Assembly (NCBI GenBank): GCA_014529385.2
Contig: CM043947.1
Location: forward strand, 119,610,891-119,674,890
Origin: Adiantum capillus-veneris
Taxonomy: Eukaryota > Streptophyta > Polypodiopsida > Polypodiales > Pteridaceae
Direction: 5' to 3'
Length of the DNA stretch: 64,000 bases
Shown here: positions 1 to 11,040 of the stretch, piece after piece
Layout: each line of letters begins with the position of its first letter
Numbering within the stretch: position 1 is the stretch's first letter
The notes under the pieces: generated by a model
Told to the model about the DNA's origin: nothing
The model's database searches: none
Seen by the model: the letters and a program-made list of their open reading frames with translations, nothing else
Program-made: the position numbers and the translations under genes

Positions 1-347
1 GAGACATTGATGCTATGCTTCACAAGTCTCAACCTAGAAGCTTTAGCAGGGAAGACAAAGATATAGGTAAATTTCTTGAAGATTGGATTGAGTGCATGGA
101 CGATTACTTTGATTTGGCTCATTTGTCTGCAGTAAACAAAGCTATTATTACCAAGTTCAAATTAGAGAAAACAACCAAGCATTGGTGGAGAGACCATTGC
201 ACAGAAAACAATGCTGATCCTAATGCAACAACTTGGGATTATCTTAAAACCCAGCTGAAGAAGAACTATCACAACAAAGTTTATCATTCAGATCGTATAA
301 ATGAGTTTCTTGATTGTACTCAAGGAACCAGAGATCTGGAATCATAC
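1..347 (+). pseudogene. Retroelement G gag, 5' piece (interrupted by element D)
   Basis: Open frame from about 15 encoding a retrotransposon gag-type capsid segment: an EDWIECMDDYF stretch, a KHWWRD tryptophan block and a final FLDCTQGTRDLESY segment, the usual spacing for plant Ty3/gypsy gag. The window cuts off its start. Homology stops at 347, where the minus-strand LTR of element D begins with TGTGGGAC. The next codons of the same gag are found inverted at 60492 downward (YQHFLTLVKYDP), and the two pieces meet exactly at the shared 5-bp sequence CATAC. This is therefore an interrupted gag and the insertion target of D. No matching protease or RT of G is visible in the window. Confidence 0.8.
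343..347. repeat. Target site duplication CATAC of element D (left copy)
   Basis: CATAC lies immediately outside the LTR end at 348. Its partner is GTATG (reverse complement) at 60488-60492, immediately outside the other D LTR at 60493. The second copy is inverted because the whole end of D with its flank has been inverted. Confidence 0.8.
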
Positions 348-463
348 TGTGGGACGCATGTCTAACCTCACCATCCTATCTTATTGTAGTATTAGCGAGA
401 ACCAAGATTAAATTGTCAATCAATGGGACGAAGCTTACTCAACTAGTACATAGAGGCTACAAG
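348..463 (-). mobile_element. Element D 3' LTR, distal part (split by CACTA)
   Basis: Read on the minus strand this is the last 116 bases of the D LTR, ending in GTCCCACA. It matches 61916-62031 (E LTR) and, inverted, about 61294-61409 (D 5' LTR). It stops at 463, where the CACTA terminus starts, and resumes at 36239. Confidence 0.88.
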
Positions 464-475
464 CACTACAAGAGG
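464..475 (+). repeat. CACTA left terminal inverted repeat
   Basis: CACTACAAGAGG, preceded by the TSD AAG at 461-463. Identity to the other end stops after 12 bases. Confidence 0.87.
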
Positions 476-489
476 TTGTGTGCTCTTGT

Positions 490-692
490 GACGATGTTAG
501 CGACGGAAATACACTGGGTTTTTATAACCCCCGACGTCGCTAAAACCGTCGCTAATAGCGTCGCTATAGGCGTCGCTATATAGAGACGCTCATAGCGACG
601 GTCATAGCGACGGTTATAGCGACGTGTAGAAGTCTATAGCGACGCTCATAGCGACGCTACAGAGCCATAAATAGCGACGGTTATAGCGACAC
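490..692. repeat. CACTA left subterminal repeats
   Basis: About a dozen copies, in both orientations, of a TAGCGACG / CGTCGCTA core, often extended as ATAGCGACGGT or ATAGCGACGCTC. Clustered short subterminal motifs are the known binding sites of the TNPA-type protein in En/Spm elements. The same core recurs next to the right end (36115-36215). Confidence 0.82.
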
Positions 693-1110
693 CCGAGAGA
701 ATGTTTTTTTGGTGACAGGGCATTGAATGCCCTGCCACCCATCAACCATATTGTACTTGATTCACTTTTTAAAAAAAGTGCAAGGGTAGATAATAGACCC
801 AAAATAGTCACCCACAAGACGCATTGTTTGCAAAATTGACAAGCGTAAAATTGACAATTGTACACATCATAGGCAAAATGAATTGATTGGCAAATGTAAT
901 AATGACAATTGTACAACATCATAGGCATAAAGAATTGATTGGCAAAATGAACTGCGGTGACAAATGTAATAATATACATGGTTCAAAAAGACGTATAAAA
1001 TCCGTCTCATGATACATAAGCTATGAGAAACCCTAAACTAATGCTATCTAGCTACGGCTAAACTGACGTCGTCTAGTCAGACGTCTCATCGCGTCCAAGC
1101 GGCGTATCTA
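693..1110. other. Non-coding stretch inside CACTA
   Basis: AT-rich sequence between the subterminal repeats and the tnpA-like gene. It holds a short direct duplication at about 835-970 around the words TTGGCAAA and GACAATTGTACA. I see no coding sequence; it is probably the 3' untranslated part of the tnpA-like gene. Confidence 0.4.
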
Positions 1111-1780
1111 TCAGATTCTGCAAAAAAAGACAATAAGACAGCTTTCAGTAAGTATAAACATATAACGACATTTATAAAACAATACAAAAAATAGAAAAGA
1201 GTAAACCCTAATACTAACCATGCCGCCGCCAGAACTGAGAATGTCCATCAGGGCGTTTAAGCCCTTCTTGCCTGCATACTCGCGTTCGTACGGTGTGGGA
1301 TCACGTCCTGTCATCGACCATTGTCAAAACATACAAAGATTTCATTATGTTAGAATTAAAAAACTCATAAACCCTAAACTATCGAACATAAAGAGCAATG
1401 CGAAAACACTTACAAAATCGGCCTCAAATGATGCCCATCCACCGCTCCCCAAGTGGTGGAGCTCCCTGCCTCTACTTGCGCTCTGGCTGCATCCTTTTGT
1501 TGCTTCCACTTGTCGGGATTCTCGCGCACTGCTTTCTTCGCATTCTTCCAATCTTCTTTGGCCAGCCAATCTGGCCTGTTCCACCCATGCTTGATTGATT
1601 TTTGCACTTTGGAACGCTTGTGTTTGCAGTATTCGCGCATTCGAATCTTCATCAGGTATTCATTGAAGCGCTGATCCCGTGTTGGAACGGGAAACTCATC
1701 ATGAAGTATGCTGATGACTCTGTCTTTTAAATCACTTGGTACTTCACTCCATTTGTTTAGTATGTAGTGTCTAAACAGCT
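1111..1780 (-). pseudogene. tnpA-like CACTA protein fragment (plant Ptta/En/Spm transposase family)
   Basis: The minus strand encodes a basic domain running from WSEVPSDLKDRVISIL (about 1735) through the block REYCKHKRSKVQ and the conserved-looking block WNRPDWLAKEDW to AGSSTTWGAVDGHHL (about 1420). After a likely intron with a GTAAGT donor near 1410 and an acceptor CAG near 1310, a GRDPTPYEREYAG block follows (about 1305-1215). This pattern fits the second gene of plant CACTA elements (Pfam Transposase_24 type), which binds the subterminal repeats. The exon join I can draw leaves a frame problem and no start codon is evident, so I call it a fragment. It lies at the far end of the CACTA, same strand as tnpD. 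Confidence 0.6.
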
Positions 1781-1988
1781 AAGAGAAAAGACCACGCATG
1801 CGCGAAACCACGGCCTCTAAAACACCGGGGATCGAATGGCGCGCCTCGAGCCTGTCATGGTAAAGCAAACAAGGGCACCACCTAGCTTCAGCGGCTAGGA
1901 CGCAAAAAACACACCACCATAACAAAGTTTTCATCTAAGAGAGATGGATGCTTGGGAGTAATGATGAAGAGGAAAGGGAATGAGATCA

Positions 1989-2037
<49 letters not shown>

Positions 2038-3280
2038 GGGAGGGGGTATAGCGGCTTAGTACTTAGGCACCACAAAAGGATGGCGAATCTGCACACCCTT
2101 CACACATACACAAGCTCACTCCAAACACAAGACTAGGTGGCGATTCCGCACACCTCACATGGGCAAAACATTGCAAGAAAACATACTCACAAAAACTCAA
2201 GCTTTATTTAGAGAATAAGGCGATGAAATGGGGAGCATAGGGTAGGGGAATGAGAAGGGAGAGAGTGGTAGAGCACATGGCGGATAGGTGGGAGTTGATG
2301 GCGAAGACTCGCACGAGGGTTATGGCCATCATCCTTCATTTAGTTGCCCTTCATCTTCCATAGCCAAGGGTGTAGAGGTCATGCTCAAGACAAGCATGGT
2401 GATTGCGGTGATGGTGATGGTGATGGTATGGGTGTGTGTGTGTGTGCACTAGGCACACACAGTGCATAGTGTGTTCTTTGGTGATGTTGTGTGTGTCTTT
2501 AGTGTGATGGTGACCCCTCTTTATATAGGGGAGGAGGGGGGAGGAATTCTAGAATTTAAAAATGAAGAAATCATTATCTACATAGGCCATGTGATTGTGG
2601 GCCCCACTTGTCTGGTTGTGTGTATATGTGCCAGAACAGCAGTCTCATGAGAGAGAGACTAAGAGAGAGATATGGGTTGATGAAAAAAAGTGAGAGGTGA
2701 CATGGAGAATAAAGTAATTACAAGAGGGGAGAGAGGGGAGTGTGTTCAGAGGTGAATCTGTGTGCAGATGTGTGTGAACACAAGAAAAATCAAGTAACCA
2801 CCGGGTGGTGATGGGTCTGTGGGCACCTTTTTCAGTGAAACGAGTGTGTGTGAGTGTGGGGGAGGTTATTTAGCTACAAGACAAGAGACATGGCGCCCTT
2901 TAGAGAGAGAGGGGGGTATTTGGGTCATGGGATATGATAGGAGAGAGAAAGAGGGGGTGGGGTATACTATTTTGGAAGATAGGGTAAGTTGCATGTGAGT
3001 TAGGATGCATTATTGGTGAGTTATAATGCATTATTGGTGAGAGGTGGGGTAGCTTGAGGGGAGAGAGAAAGGAGAAAGGACAAGGGGAAGAGAGAGGGGG
3101 TTGACCTTTTGAGTGGAGGAGAGGAAAAGGGACAGCCGGCGGGGCAACAGTGAAGAAAAAGGAGGCAAGGTGGGGATGGGCTACCCCGCAGGCATGAGGT
3201 GGCCTATTTTACCTTTCTTATATATTTACATAATCATACTTTATTTTTTTTCTTACTTTTTTCAATGCCTTTTATCACTC
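1781..3280. other. Low-complexity non-coding region
   Basis: No gene recognised. It contains a (GA)n tract at 1991-2034, GT-rich patches near 2400-2500, and many short purine-rich runs up to 3180. The region separates the tnpA-like gene from the 3' end of element A and may include A's unrecognised 3' LTR. Confidence 0.4.
1991..2034. repeat. (GA)n microsatellite
   Basis: Uninterrupted GA dinucleotide run of about 44 bases. Similar tracts recur at 34114, 45768, 48222 and 60257. Confidence 0.95.
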
Positions 3281-3475
3281 CCTCCATAAGAGGGGGTTTT
3301 CATGGGGTGGGGACGAGAGAAGAGGGGTATGGGAGCTTGGCTTGTGAAAATCCCCCATTATTAGCCCTCCCCTTTTGGCTAGAGGCATTCATGTCTCTAG
3401 CTCATCTGTTTGATCATTATCGTCGGAGGTGGCGGCTGATGGTGTGTCCTCATCTGGAATGTCAATTGGTGGAGC

Positions 3476-4601
3476 CTAGTCAAATCGAAGAAAATAAGGT
3501 TTAAGTCGCCAACCATTTACCCTGGTTTTATGAAGTTTTCCATCAGCCTCCATAAGCTGGTAGCTTCCATTGGCATACTTTTTCCTGATGATGAAAGGGC
3601 CTTCCCATCGGAGCAGGAGTTTCTTATCCTTGCGCGTGTTGAAGCGATTGTCGTAGCGGAGCACCAACATTCCTTTCTTCAATTCTTTTTTCCGGAGATG
3701 CTCGTTAAAGCTAAGCCGTCTATGCTCTACTTGTGCTGCATAATAATTTATTGCTTCTTCTCTGTCCAGCTGCAGTCTTTCCAAGTTGATGCAAATGCAT
3801 GTTGGGTTGTTGAAGTTGGCTTGCCATTACTCTGAGACTTTGTAGTTGCACTTCAATGGGCAAGATTGCTTCCTTACCAAATACTAGATGATACGGTGTG
3901 AGTCCCAAGGATGTACGAAATGAAGTTCTGTAGGCCCATAAAGCTGGTAGTAGATACTTATCCCAGTCTCCGGGATGATTATTTACTTGCTTGGTAATAA
4001 TTTTAGAAACCATTCAATTTACCTTTTCAATTAGGCCATTACATTGAGGGTAATATGGTGAAGAGTGCCTCCTTGTAATGCCCAGTTTCTGCATTAATTC
4101 TCCTACCAAGTCTGCTCTGAAACCTGGCCCTCTATCAGAGATGATCTCTAAAGGTGTTCCAAACCTACAGCATATGTGCTCGTAGATAAATTTAGGTACC
4201 TCTACCGCTGTGATTCTAGTGGTGGCTGTAGCCTCTGCCCATCTAGTCATGTAGTCGACCCCCATGATAATGTAGAATTTTCCTGAGTTGGCCCTAGGTA
4301 ATGGCCCAATGGCATCGATACCCCATTTTTCAAATGGGCCATATGAGAGAATAGGTGTCTGTGGTTCAGGCATAAGTAACCTAGTGCCGGCCTTTTGACA
4401 CAACTTACACGTTTTGCACCAATGGTGTACATCACGGTTGAGGCTAGGCCATATGAAGCCTGCCTTCAAGATTTTCCTACTTGTTATGTCTAGGGCAAAG
4501 TGACCACCACAATCCCCGTCGTGACAGCTAGCAATTACTCCCGTGATTTCTTGAGAGAGAGGGACCTTCCTGAGTATTTGGTCCTTATCTTTACAGTACA
4601 A
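3476..4601 (-). pseudogene. Element A integrase (degenerate)
   Basis: From the N terminus (4601): an H2C2 zinc-binding domain (CHDGDCGGHF then CKTCKLC), and the catalytic core with D in WGIDAIGPL, D in IISDRGPGF and E in NGLIEKVN. The C-terminal part VLRYDNRF...RWEGPFII is typical of gypsy integrases. The frame continues from the upstream RNase H without shift but carries a TGA at 4014-4016 just after the catalytic Glu. A frameshift lies near 3784, so the C-terminal part (3784-3476) is in another frame. Confidence 0.85.
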
Positions 4602-4646
4602 ACCATCATTGATGAGTCGATACCTTGTGGCCTTCTGCGTCAGCCA

Positions 4647-6434
4647 TTACTTCTGTCCCTTTGTTAAATCTGATGGGCATTCCCCTGTTTCCAAAAAATG
4701 CATGATGTCAGGCAAGGCATCACTGCCTTGAAATAGAGGGAGCTTTAGTTTTATTGCTCCAACCACCACTTCCTGTAGTCTTTCACTTGCTAGGGCATCT
4801 GCTTCTTGGTTTTGAGCCCTTGGGATATGGTGTATTTGAACTTCTTCAAACTTACCCAACAAGGTTTTTACACCACTTAAGTGAGTCCTTAAACTAGAAT
4901 TCTTGCATGTCCATGCTCCATTTACTTGCCTTACCAGAAGTAGAGCATCCCCAAATACATTAAGGCATTGTACACCTTGTGAGACGCACCATTGTAGACC
5001 CTTGGTTAGTGCTGCATACTCAGCTTCATTGTTAGAATGTGAATCTAACAATTGGCCCAACGAAAATACCTTTGTTCCTTTGTCAACAAAGACCACTATG
5101 CTTGCAGCTGCTTTGTCGGACGCTCGCTTGTAGGCTCCATCAAAGTAGAGAGAGTATGCTCCTTCTACCATCGGTGGTACTGGAGGTAATCGGACTTCTC
5201 CTTCCTTAGATTGCTTCTCCTTCCCTTCAAAGACTTGGTAGGTCATGAGTCCCCCCAAACTTGCCCTTGTCGTGCTTTCTACCTGTACCGTGTAGTCAAA
5301 CGCTTGCAGACGAACTAGCCATTTAGTAATTCTAGCAGACACATCCATGTGTTGTACAACATAGGGAAATATTTCATCCGTGGTTAGAATCACAAATTGC
5401 TTAGGCGGAAAATATGACCTAAACTTTGTAGTTGCAAATCTAAGAGCTAGGACTAAGTGTTCCACATGGGTGAAACCTTTCTCTCCTACTGTCATCATTC
5501 GACTAGAGAAGTAGATTGGACTCATGAAAGATGTCGTCGTATCCTTTTGGAGTAGCACAGCCCCCAATGAGTCATCACCAACACTTGAGATGAAATAGAA
5601 TTTTTCATCCCACTTAGGTGGTGAGATAGTTGGCAGAGTGGCTAAGACCTCCTTTACCTTGTTGTAGTGATGTTCGCTTTCCTCGTCCCAAGTGAAAGTT
5701 GATCTTTGAGTGAGTTGTTGCAGTGGTAGAACAAGTTGTGATAGTAGATGTATGAATCTACTTAAATACCTCATCTTCTGTAGAAAAGAGACCAGTTGAC
5801 GTGCGGTCGTTGGTGAAGGTAGGGCTATGAGTGCGGACACCTTACTTGGGTCGGCGTTGATACCTCTTGCTGAATTTTCATGGCTTAGTAGAATGACTTT
5901 ACTCTCCCCAATGTGACATTTATCCACATTTAATTGCCCACCTAGGCTCTGCAACCTGGCCAAACCTTCAGTTACCTTTTCTAAATGTGAAATACGGGAG
6001 CTATATATACAAAAATCATCAATGAACACTCTTATGGATGTTCCAAAGAACGGTTGAAAAACATATGTGACATATCTTTGGAATGTGGCAGGTGCATTTG
6101 TGAGACCAAATGGCATAACCTTGTATGCAAAACAACTCCATGGCGTGATAAAAGTGTTTTTTAGCTGATCTTCCAAGGCTATGCGTATTTGAAAGTATCC
6201 TGAATAACCATCACAGACGGTATAGCATTCAAAACCCGCTACTTCATTCAGAATTTCATCCAAGAAAGGGAGAGGAAAGTGGTATCTCTTTGTAGCTGCA
6301 TTTAGTGGTTTGTAGTCAACACAGACCCTCCACTTACCATTCTTTTTAGGCGTCACCACTACGGGTGACACCCATTCTGAGTTTTCTACAGGATAGATGA
6401 ATCCCGCCTCCAGCAGTTTCCTTACCTCGGCCAA
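4647..6434 (-). pseudogene. Element A reverse transcriptase, RNase H and second (archaeal-type) RNase H
   Basis: RT palm and fingers run from EAGFIYPVENSEWVSPVV through KVMPFGLTNAPATFQR to the active site FIDD (6025 region). RNase H follows (DSLGAVLLQ, HVEHLVLAL). After a tether comes a second RNase H domain beginning YFDGAYKRASDKAAASIVV, with DSHSNNEAEYAAL and ending NQEADALAS. This dual RNase H layout is known from Tat-lineage elements. A stop TAA at 6447-6449 separates it from protease and another at 4647-4649 from integrase, all in the same frame, so the ancestral product was one polyprotein. Confidence 0.87.
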
Positions 6435-6446
6435 GAGTGCCTTTTC

Positions 6447-7625
6447 TTATATGACCCCCAGTCGTCGTAGCTTTTGCACAACTGGTTTTACCCCTTCCTT
6501 CAGCTTAATATGATGTTCCACCACTGTAATGCCTGTGATTATTTCATAGTTGTCAATGAACAGGTTAGGAAATCCCATCAACATTTGCAAAAAACTGTCT
6601 TTCTCCTCAAGTGTTAATTCCGTAGACAACATACCCTTCAACCTACTTCCTCCTAGGCTAGGTGATTTGCTCTCCTCTTCATTGGGTTGCCCTTTTGGTG
6701 ATGGATCACCAGTTGTGCTTACCCTTTGTGGATCCTTCATAATGATACCCATCACATCAATGGAACTGTCACTTTCGTCGGTGGATGTGGTCTCCTCCTC
6801 AGAACTAGAAGATTCTCTAGTGGTTTCATCTGCCGATGTTTCCAGATTCATTTGCTTCTGCTTGCCAATCCTCATGTCGTAGTAGATTGTCTCCCCTTTC
6901 TTACCGGTCATGCGTAGAAGGCCAGTACCCCAGTCTTGTTTTGCCTTCAAGGACATCAACCATGGCCTTCCCAAAATTAGTGGATAGCCCTCCCCCTTAG
7001 TAGGCATTACAAAAACATATACCTCTACCTCAGTGTTGAAAGCTTTGATTTTCACGGCACTTAGCACACCCACACACTTTACTTTTGCATTGTTTGCCAT
7101 CTTTGCCTTGCATGGAGAAGGCCTGTCAACCTCGAGCCCTAATCGAAGCATCATAGCTTCGCTCATTACACAGATTTGTGCACCTCCATCAATGTAGGTG
7201 TTTCCAACCCTCTTTCCTTTTATGTTTACGTCGACAATTGGAAGGATGTCATCCATGTTGCATCCCGAAATTGCTCCGGCTACCTTTGTTTTGCAGCGTC
7301 TTGTACTTACCATTTTAGACCATTGTCGCCTTACTTTAGGTACAAGATGTAGCAGTTGTGGCCATGTAATCTTCGGTCCTTGCTCTGCCACATCCAATGT
7401 TAGATCATAGGGCTTTGAACTTTCCCCTAGCTGGAAGTCGGTGATGCCCAATTTCCGTCGTGACCTGGATGGCCTCTTGCTAGTTTCTCCTCTCATGCTT
7501 CTCTCATCATCTGATTGTGTAGCTTTCTCCCTCCTAGCTCTTTTCACATTCATGGCTTCAAGTGGTTCTAAAAAGGTTACCTTCTCCTTACCCTTGTCCC
7601 TCTCCTTTGCTCTGGGTGGATCCAC
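6447..7625 (-). pseudogene. Element A aspartic protease region
   Basis: A basic, serine-rich N-terminal part precedes a retropepsin domain. It has the flap-side GYPLILGRPWL motif and an active site reading YIDGGAQ, that is D-G-G rather than the usual D-[ST]-G. D-G-G is, to my knowledge, tolerated in Tat-type proteases. An acidic Ser/Glu/Asp-rich linker follows, then the start of RT (VVEHHIKLKEGVKP). In-frame TAA at its end splits it from RT. Confidence 0.78.
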
Positions 7626-7895
7626 TACTACGGATTTTCCTTTCTCTTCTAGCCTTATGATGTTTACAGGGCGATCAGGTGGTGGGGCTGGTGGAAGAGG
7701 TGGGATGGATGCTTGTAGTGGTGTCTGGGGTGGACATAGAATTTGTGTTGGTGGGGGTGGTGCTCAGGGTGCGGGTGTTCTTTCTCTAGGGGGTGACAAT
7801 CGGTTCCTCCTACCTCCTCTATTATAGTTTTGTCGTGGTTTGGGACAGTAGTACATACCGTGATCGTCTTGTCCACAGTTGTAGTTTTTGTTTTG

Positions 7896-8608
7896 TCATC
7901 GTGCTCTTCCAGGGTCTTGATCTCTTTCTTGACTCCTCCCTTGTTGTATTAAGTGGACAGACAAATTCTGCAGTTGGTCAGTAATATGGGCCAACATATC
8001 TTGTTGGTCATCTCTTACCCCAAGAGTCGGTGGTGGTGGTATGGTGGTTGTCGTAGTTGCTGGTCGACGCGATGTTCCTGCTTCTGTTGACTCGTTTTCT
8101 TTGGCTTTCATTCGCAGCTTCTTGTCCTTAAGGCGAGCAATCTCAACGTAGCGGGGAATCTACCTTTCACCTTCTCCTTGAGAAGCGGCCATAAGCCATG
8201 CGTGAACCGATCTGTTTTTAGGAAATCGGGTGCAGCTACCCCCCTTGCCAGTGACTCAACCCACCGTTCCCACAAATCCACAAATTTGGACTCATAGGTG
8301 GCATATTCTAAAAGAACCTTCTGCTTCAAGTCTCTCAACTTGTCCCACAATTTTTCTGAAGTGGTACCTCCCCCAAAGCGCCTCTTAAAAGCGGTTTTTA
8401 AGGGTTCCTAGTCATCCTTGGTTGCCTGTGGAAGTGCATTGTACCATGATCTAGCTTCTAGCTTCATGAGATGCTTAAAGATTCTAACCCGGGATTCATC
8501 CGTATCTTTGTTGCTCACTACACATGCTACTTCAAAGTCATCTAGGAAGTATGTTACCAAATCCTCCCCCTTCTTTCCTTTAAATGTTGGAAATGCTACA
8601 CTTGCCAT
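7896..8608 (-). pseudogene. Element A gag
   Basis: Starts MASVAFPTFKGKKGEDLV (8608), with LEARSWYNALPQ and, after a TAG at 8408-8410 that replaces a Trp codon, EPLKTAFKRRFGG and KVLLEYATYESKFVDLWERW. This is the Ty3/gypsy capsid pattern. A frameshift near 8110 moves the rest to another frame (EAGTSRRPATTTTTIPPPP). A His/Pro-rich stretch at 7664-7876 probably links gag to protease. I see no zinc knuckle. Confidence 0.75.
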
Positions 8609-8676
8609 GATTACTGAGAGAGAGTTAGAAATGCTACACTTGCCATGATTACTGAGACAGAGCTAAAAAGACACAT
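8590..8676. repeat. Tandem duplication at the start of element A gag
   Basis: A unit of about 40 bases containing GAAATGCTACACTTGCCATG is present twice in tandem, duplicating the initiating ATG of gag (minus strand) and its leader. Confidence 0.8.
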
Positions 8677-8729
8677 TGCTTAACTTGCAAAAGTTTTTTT
8701 CTTCTTTACAAGGGGGCGTGTATACCCTC

Positions 8730-9650
8730 TGTTGAGCCAGCAGAGGATCACACCCATCATTTTGTAACCATTGATTGTAATAAATGTCTTTCCGACATTA
8801 ATTTTGATTTGAGCCATTCATTAAGTAACGGGACTCAATTGAGTTTCCAGCCTGTAATCCCGACGTAATTTCACCTGTTGATGTAAATAATTAGAAAGGT
8901 TCTCACCTCCAAGGCTGAGGTATATAAGCCAAAGTTTTGTAACCTGAAAAAAGATTCAATAATTAATCAAAGTGAGTTTTGAGCGCCGTGACTGTGTCTG
9001 AGAGAGAGAGAGAGAGAGAGAGAGTCTTATCTCCTTGCTACGCGAGCTACGGGGCCGCCATTGGAGAAGTGACACCGCCATTGTGTTAGCAACGGTGAGA
9101 GCTACGCACAGATACCAAGAGTGCGCGCTATCGGCTTCTACGTGTGGTAAGTTCCTACGAGCTTCGGTGTGAGTTTTCTTCCAACTCGTGTGTCGGAATA
9201 GAGCGTGCAGCATATCAATAGAACCACAACAAGTAGAGCTACGCATTAGTACCATCGGGGTCAAGTTTCGGTCACCTGTAATTTTCGGCCTGTCTTCATA
9301 CGCGTTTGCCGCACGGAGTGGTTATAGGTTGATTTTGCAGTTCAAGTCTTTAGGGTGTTGTTCTTACCTAGTGTATAGACGTCCCCTTGAGTTTGAGATC
9401 GATTCAATGATTCTAGATCCTGTTTCGTATAGCATTCGTTCATAGTACGGATTTCAGTCACTTGCGTGTTTTAGAACTTAGATTTGATTTCCTTAGTAGT
9501 GATTGTCATTAGAAGGTCAAGTAGGTGAATTGACACCCACCTAGTTGTTTCCATGCGCCTGCGGGTCAAGCTCCGTCCTCGTCTGACAAATTCTGTTGTT
9601 GGTTGAGTTCTCGCTATTTAGCTTCCGCTAGCGGCGTAACCGCCTTAACA
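8730..9650 (+). repeat. Element B 5' LTR
   Basis: Starts TGTTGAGC and ends CCTTAACA, immediately before the primer-binding site. It matches 26790-27730 over its whole length with scattered substitutions and small indels. It contains a likely core promoter (GGTATATAAGCC at about 8921) and a GA run at 9000-9024. The word TTCATACGCG at 9295-9304 equals half of the internal palindromes. Confidence 0.93.
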
Positions 9651-9652
9651 TT

Positions 9653-9670
9653 TGGCGCCGCTGCCGGGGA
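9653..9670 (+). promoter_or_regulatory. Element B primer-binding site
   Basis: TGGCGCCGCTGCCGGGGA, two bases after the LTR. This is the class of tRNA-complementary primer site found in plant Tat/Athila-type elements. The same site with one or two changes follows the LTR of C; a decayed form follows D's. Confidence 0.9.
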
Positions 9671-11040
9671 CGAGAGCCCTAAGTAGGTGACCTTAGACTA
9701 ATCCTACGAGGTGAGTCGTATAAACTACTTTGTATACTTTAGTTAGAAAAGATCTAGGACTGGTGGACTCCGAAGGTCTCGAGAGATACTAGGAAGTGGG
9801 GTATTCCTGGGTCTTCCATGTTGACAGTATTTTTAGTTTAGCTTAGATTAGATTGTTTTTTATGGTGTTTAAGTGGTTGTTGACATAAAAAGCATTTGCT
9901 ACTCCTTGTGTGGTAGTAAATCTCTTTATATTTTCAATTGCAAAAAATCCATTTTATGATTAGAAGTAGCTTAGGTAGGGCCTGATTTGATCCTGATCTA
10001 GAGCTATCAATTGGTGTTCTATTTGCTTGATGTGTTTGATTGCATGTTAGATCACTGAAAAAGTCGCTTTGGTAGTGAAATATGCAATAAACAAAGTTCA
10101 GAAAAATTTTCTGTGTAACTGATTGTTGCTGAGCACTTAGAAGAGCTATTGAAAGAGTTCTGTGCTGAAAAGCTCGAAATCTGCAGCTTTAGACATCATA
10201 CGCGTATGATGTCTTAGGACCTAAACAGAGCCTAAAATTGAAAATTTGACATTGCCAGAGTGTTTAGAAGGGGGGTTTTACCCTGAGATCAACTTAAAAC
10301 AAGAACATTAACACTCAAAGAACCCAAAAAGACAAGTCGGAGTCCAAGAAACGCAAAGAATAGGAAATTTTGGATTCAAATCTTGTTTTTACATTCAAAC
10401 CTGACAAAAACACTTGAAACTCAATTATAAACATTGGAGAAGGCTTAAAACCAAAAAGAGTCAAAATCTGGGACAAAAGACATCATACGCGTATAATGTC
10501 TTTTGGAACTTCCACTACTTATTTTTGAAATCTGACCTGACAAGATTGTTACAAACACTGTAGAAAGCATAAATATCAAGTTTGGACCCAAATTGATGAA
10601 AAAGACATCATACGCGTATGATGTCTTTGACCTAATTTTGGACATATTTTGATACTTTGCTAACACAGATCCCTTGTAATAGCTGTCTAGAGGTTATATT
10701 TCAAGTTTCATCCCATTTGGATCACAATTGACCCAAAAAACAAGTCAAAAGCGGAAAATTGCCAAGAAAAGCCTAAATTAGCCATAACTTGCTCAAACAG
10801 AGTTCAAACTGAATTTTGTGAGTGAACAGAGCATAAAGGGGTCACTGAGAGTGAGCATAACCAAAATAGTCAAAATCTGTGAAAAAAAGACATCATACGC
10901 GTATAATGTCTTTTTCAGCATAACAGTAACAAAATTCTCACTTGATGAAAGAGAAGTGGTCCAACTGACAAGATTAAACAATTGACCAAGTATCAGTCAG
11001 TTTGGATCAATTCTAACCACAAAAACTTGGGGAAAACAAA
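9671..11040 (+). other. Element B 5' untranslated region with palindromes
   Basis: No coding sequence seen. It contains four copies of a 24-bp palindrome at 10191-10214, 10478-10501, 10603-10626 and 10888-10911. Intervening sequence is unremarkable and A-rich. Confidence 0.8.
10191..10911. repeat. Palindrome cluster 1 of element B (4 copies)
   Basis: Each unit is AGACATCATACG followed by its reverse complement. Copies at 10191 and 10603 are perfect; those at 10478 and 10888 have G to A in the second arm. Flanks are not conserved beyond short A or T runs, so only the 24 bp is repeated. Confidence 0.92.

Larger units (their letters stand above)
3281..8729 (-). mobile_element. Element A: Ty3/gypsy retrotransposon, Tat-like, degenerate
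   Basis: A minus-strand retroelement reading gag (8.6-7.9 kb), protease (7.6-6.4), RT, RNase H and a second RNase H (6.4-4.65), then integrase (4.6-3.5). The extra RNase H domain is the hallmark of the Tat branch of plant Ty3/gypsy elements. Most of pol is in one frame broken only by single stop codons, so it looks recently inactivated. I could not identify LTRs, a primer-binding site or target duplication. Its 5' side ends at the LTR of element B at 8730, so both ends are uncertain. Confidence 0.8.

Noticed and set aside
614-979. Minus-strand open frame next to the CACTA left end
   Set aside because: It overlaps the subterminal repeats and AT-rich sequence; the predicted protein is hydrophobic and Cys-rich with no homology I recognise.
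1781-3280. 3' LTR of element A
   Set aside because: I looked for a TG...CA segment repeated beyond A's gag and near 27731 but found no matching partner, so no LTR is called.
3199-3504. Plus-strand open frame near the 3' end of element A
   Set aside because: Opposite strand to A, no recognisable domain, partly overlaps the integrase C-terminus.
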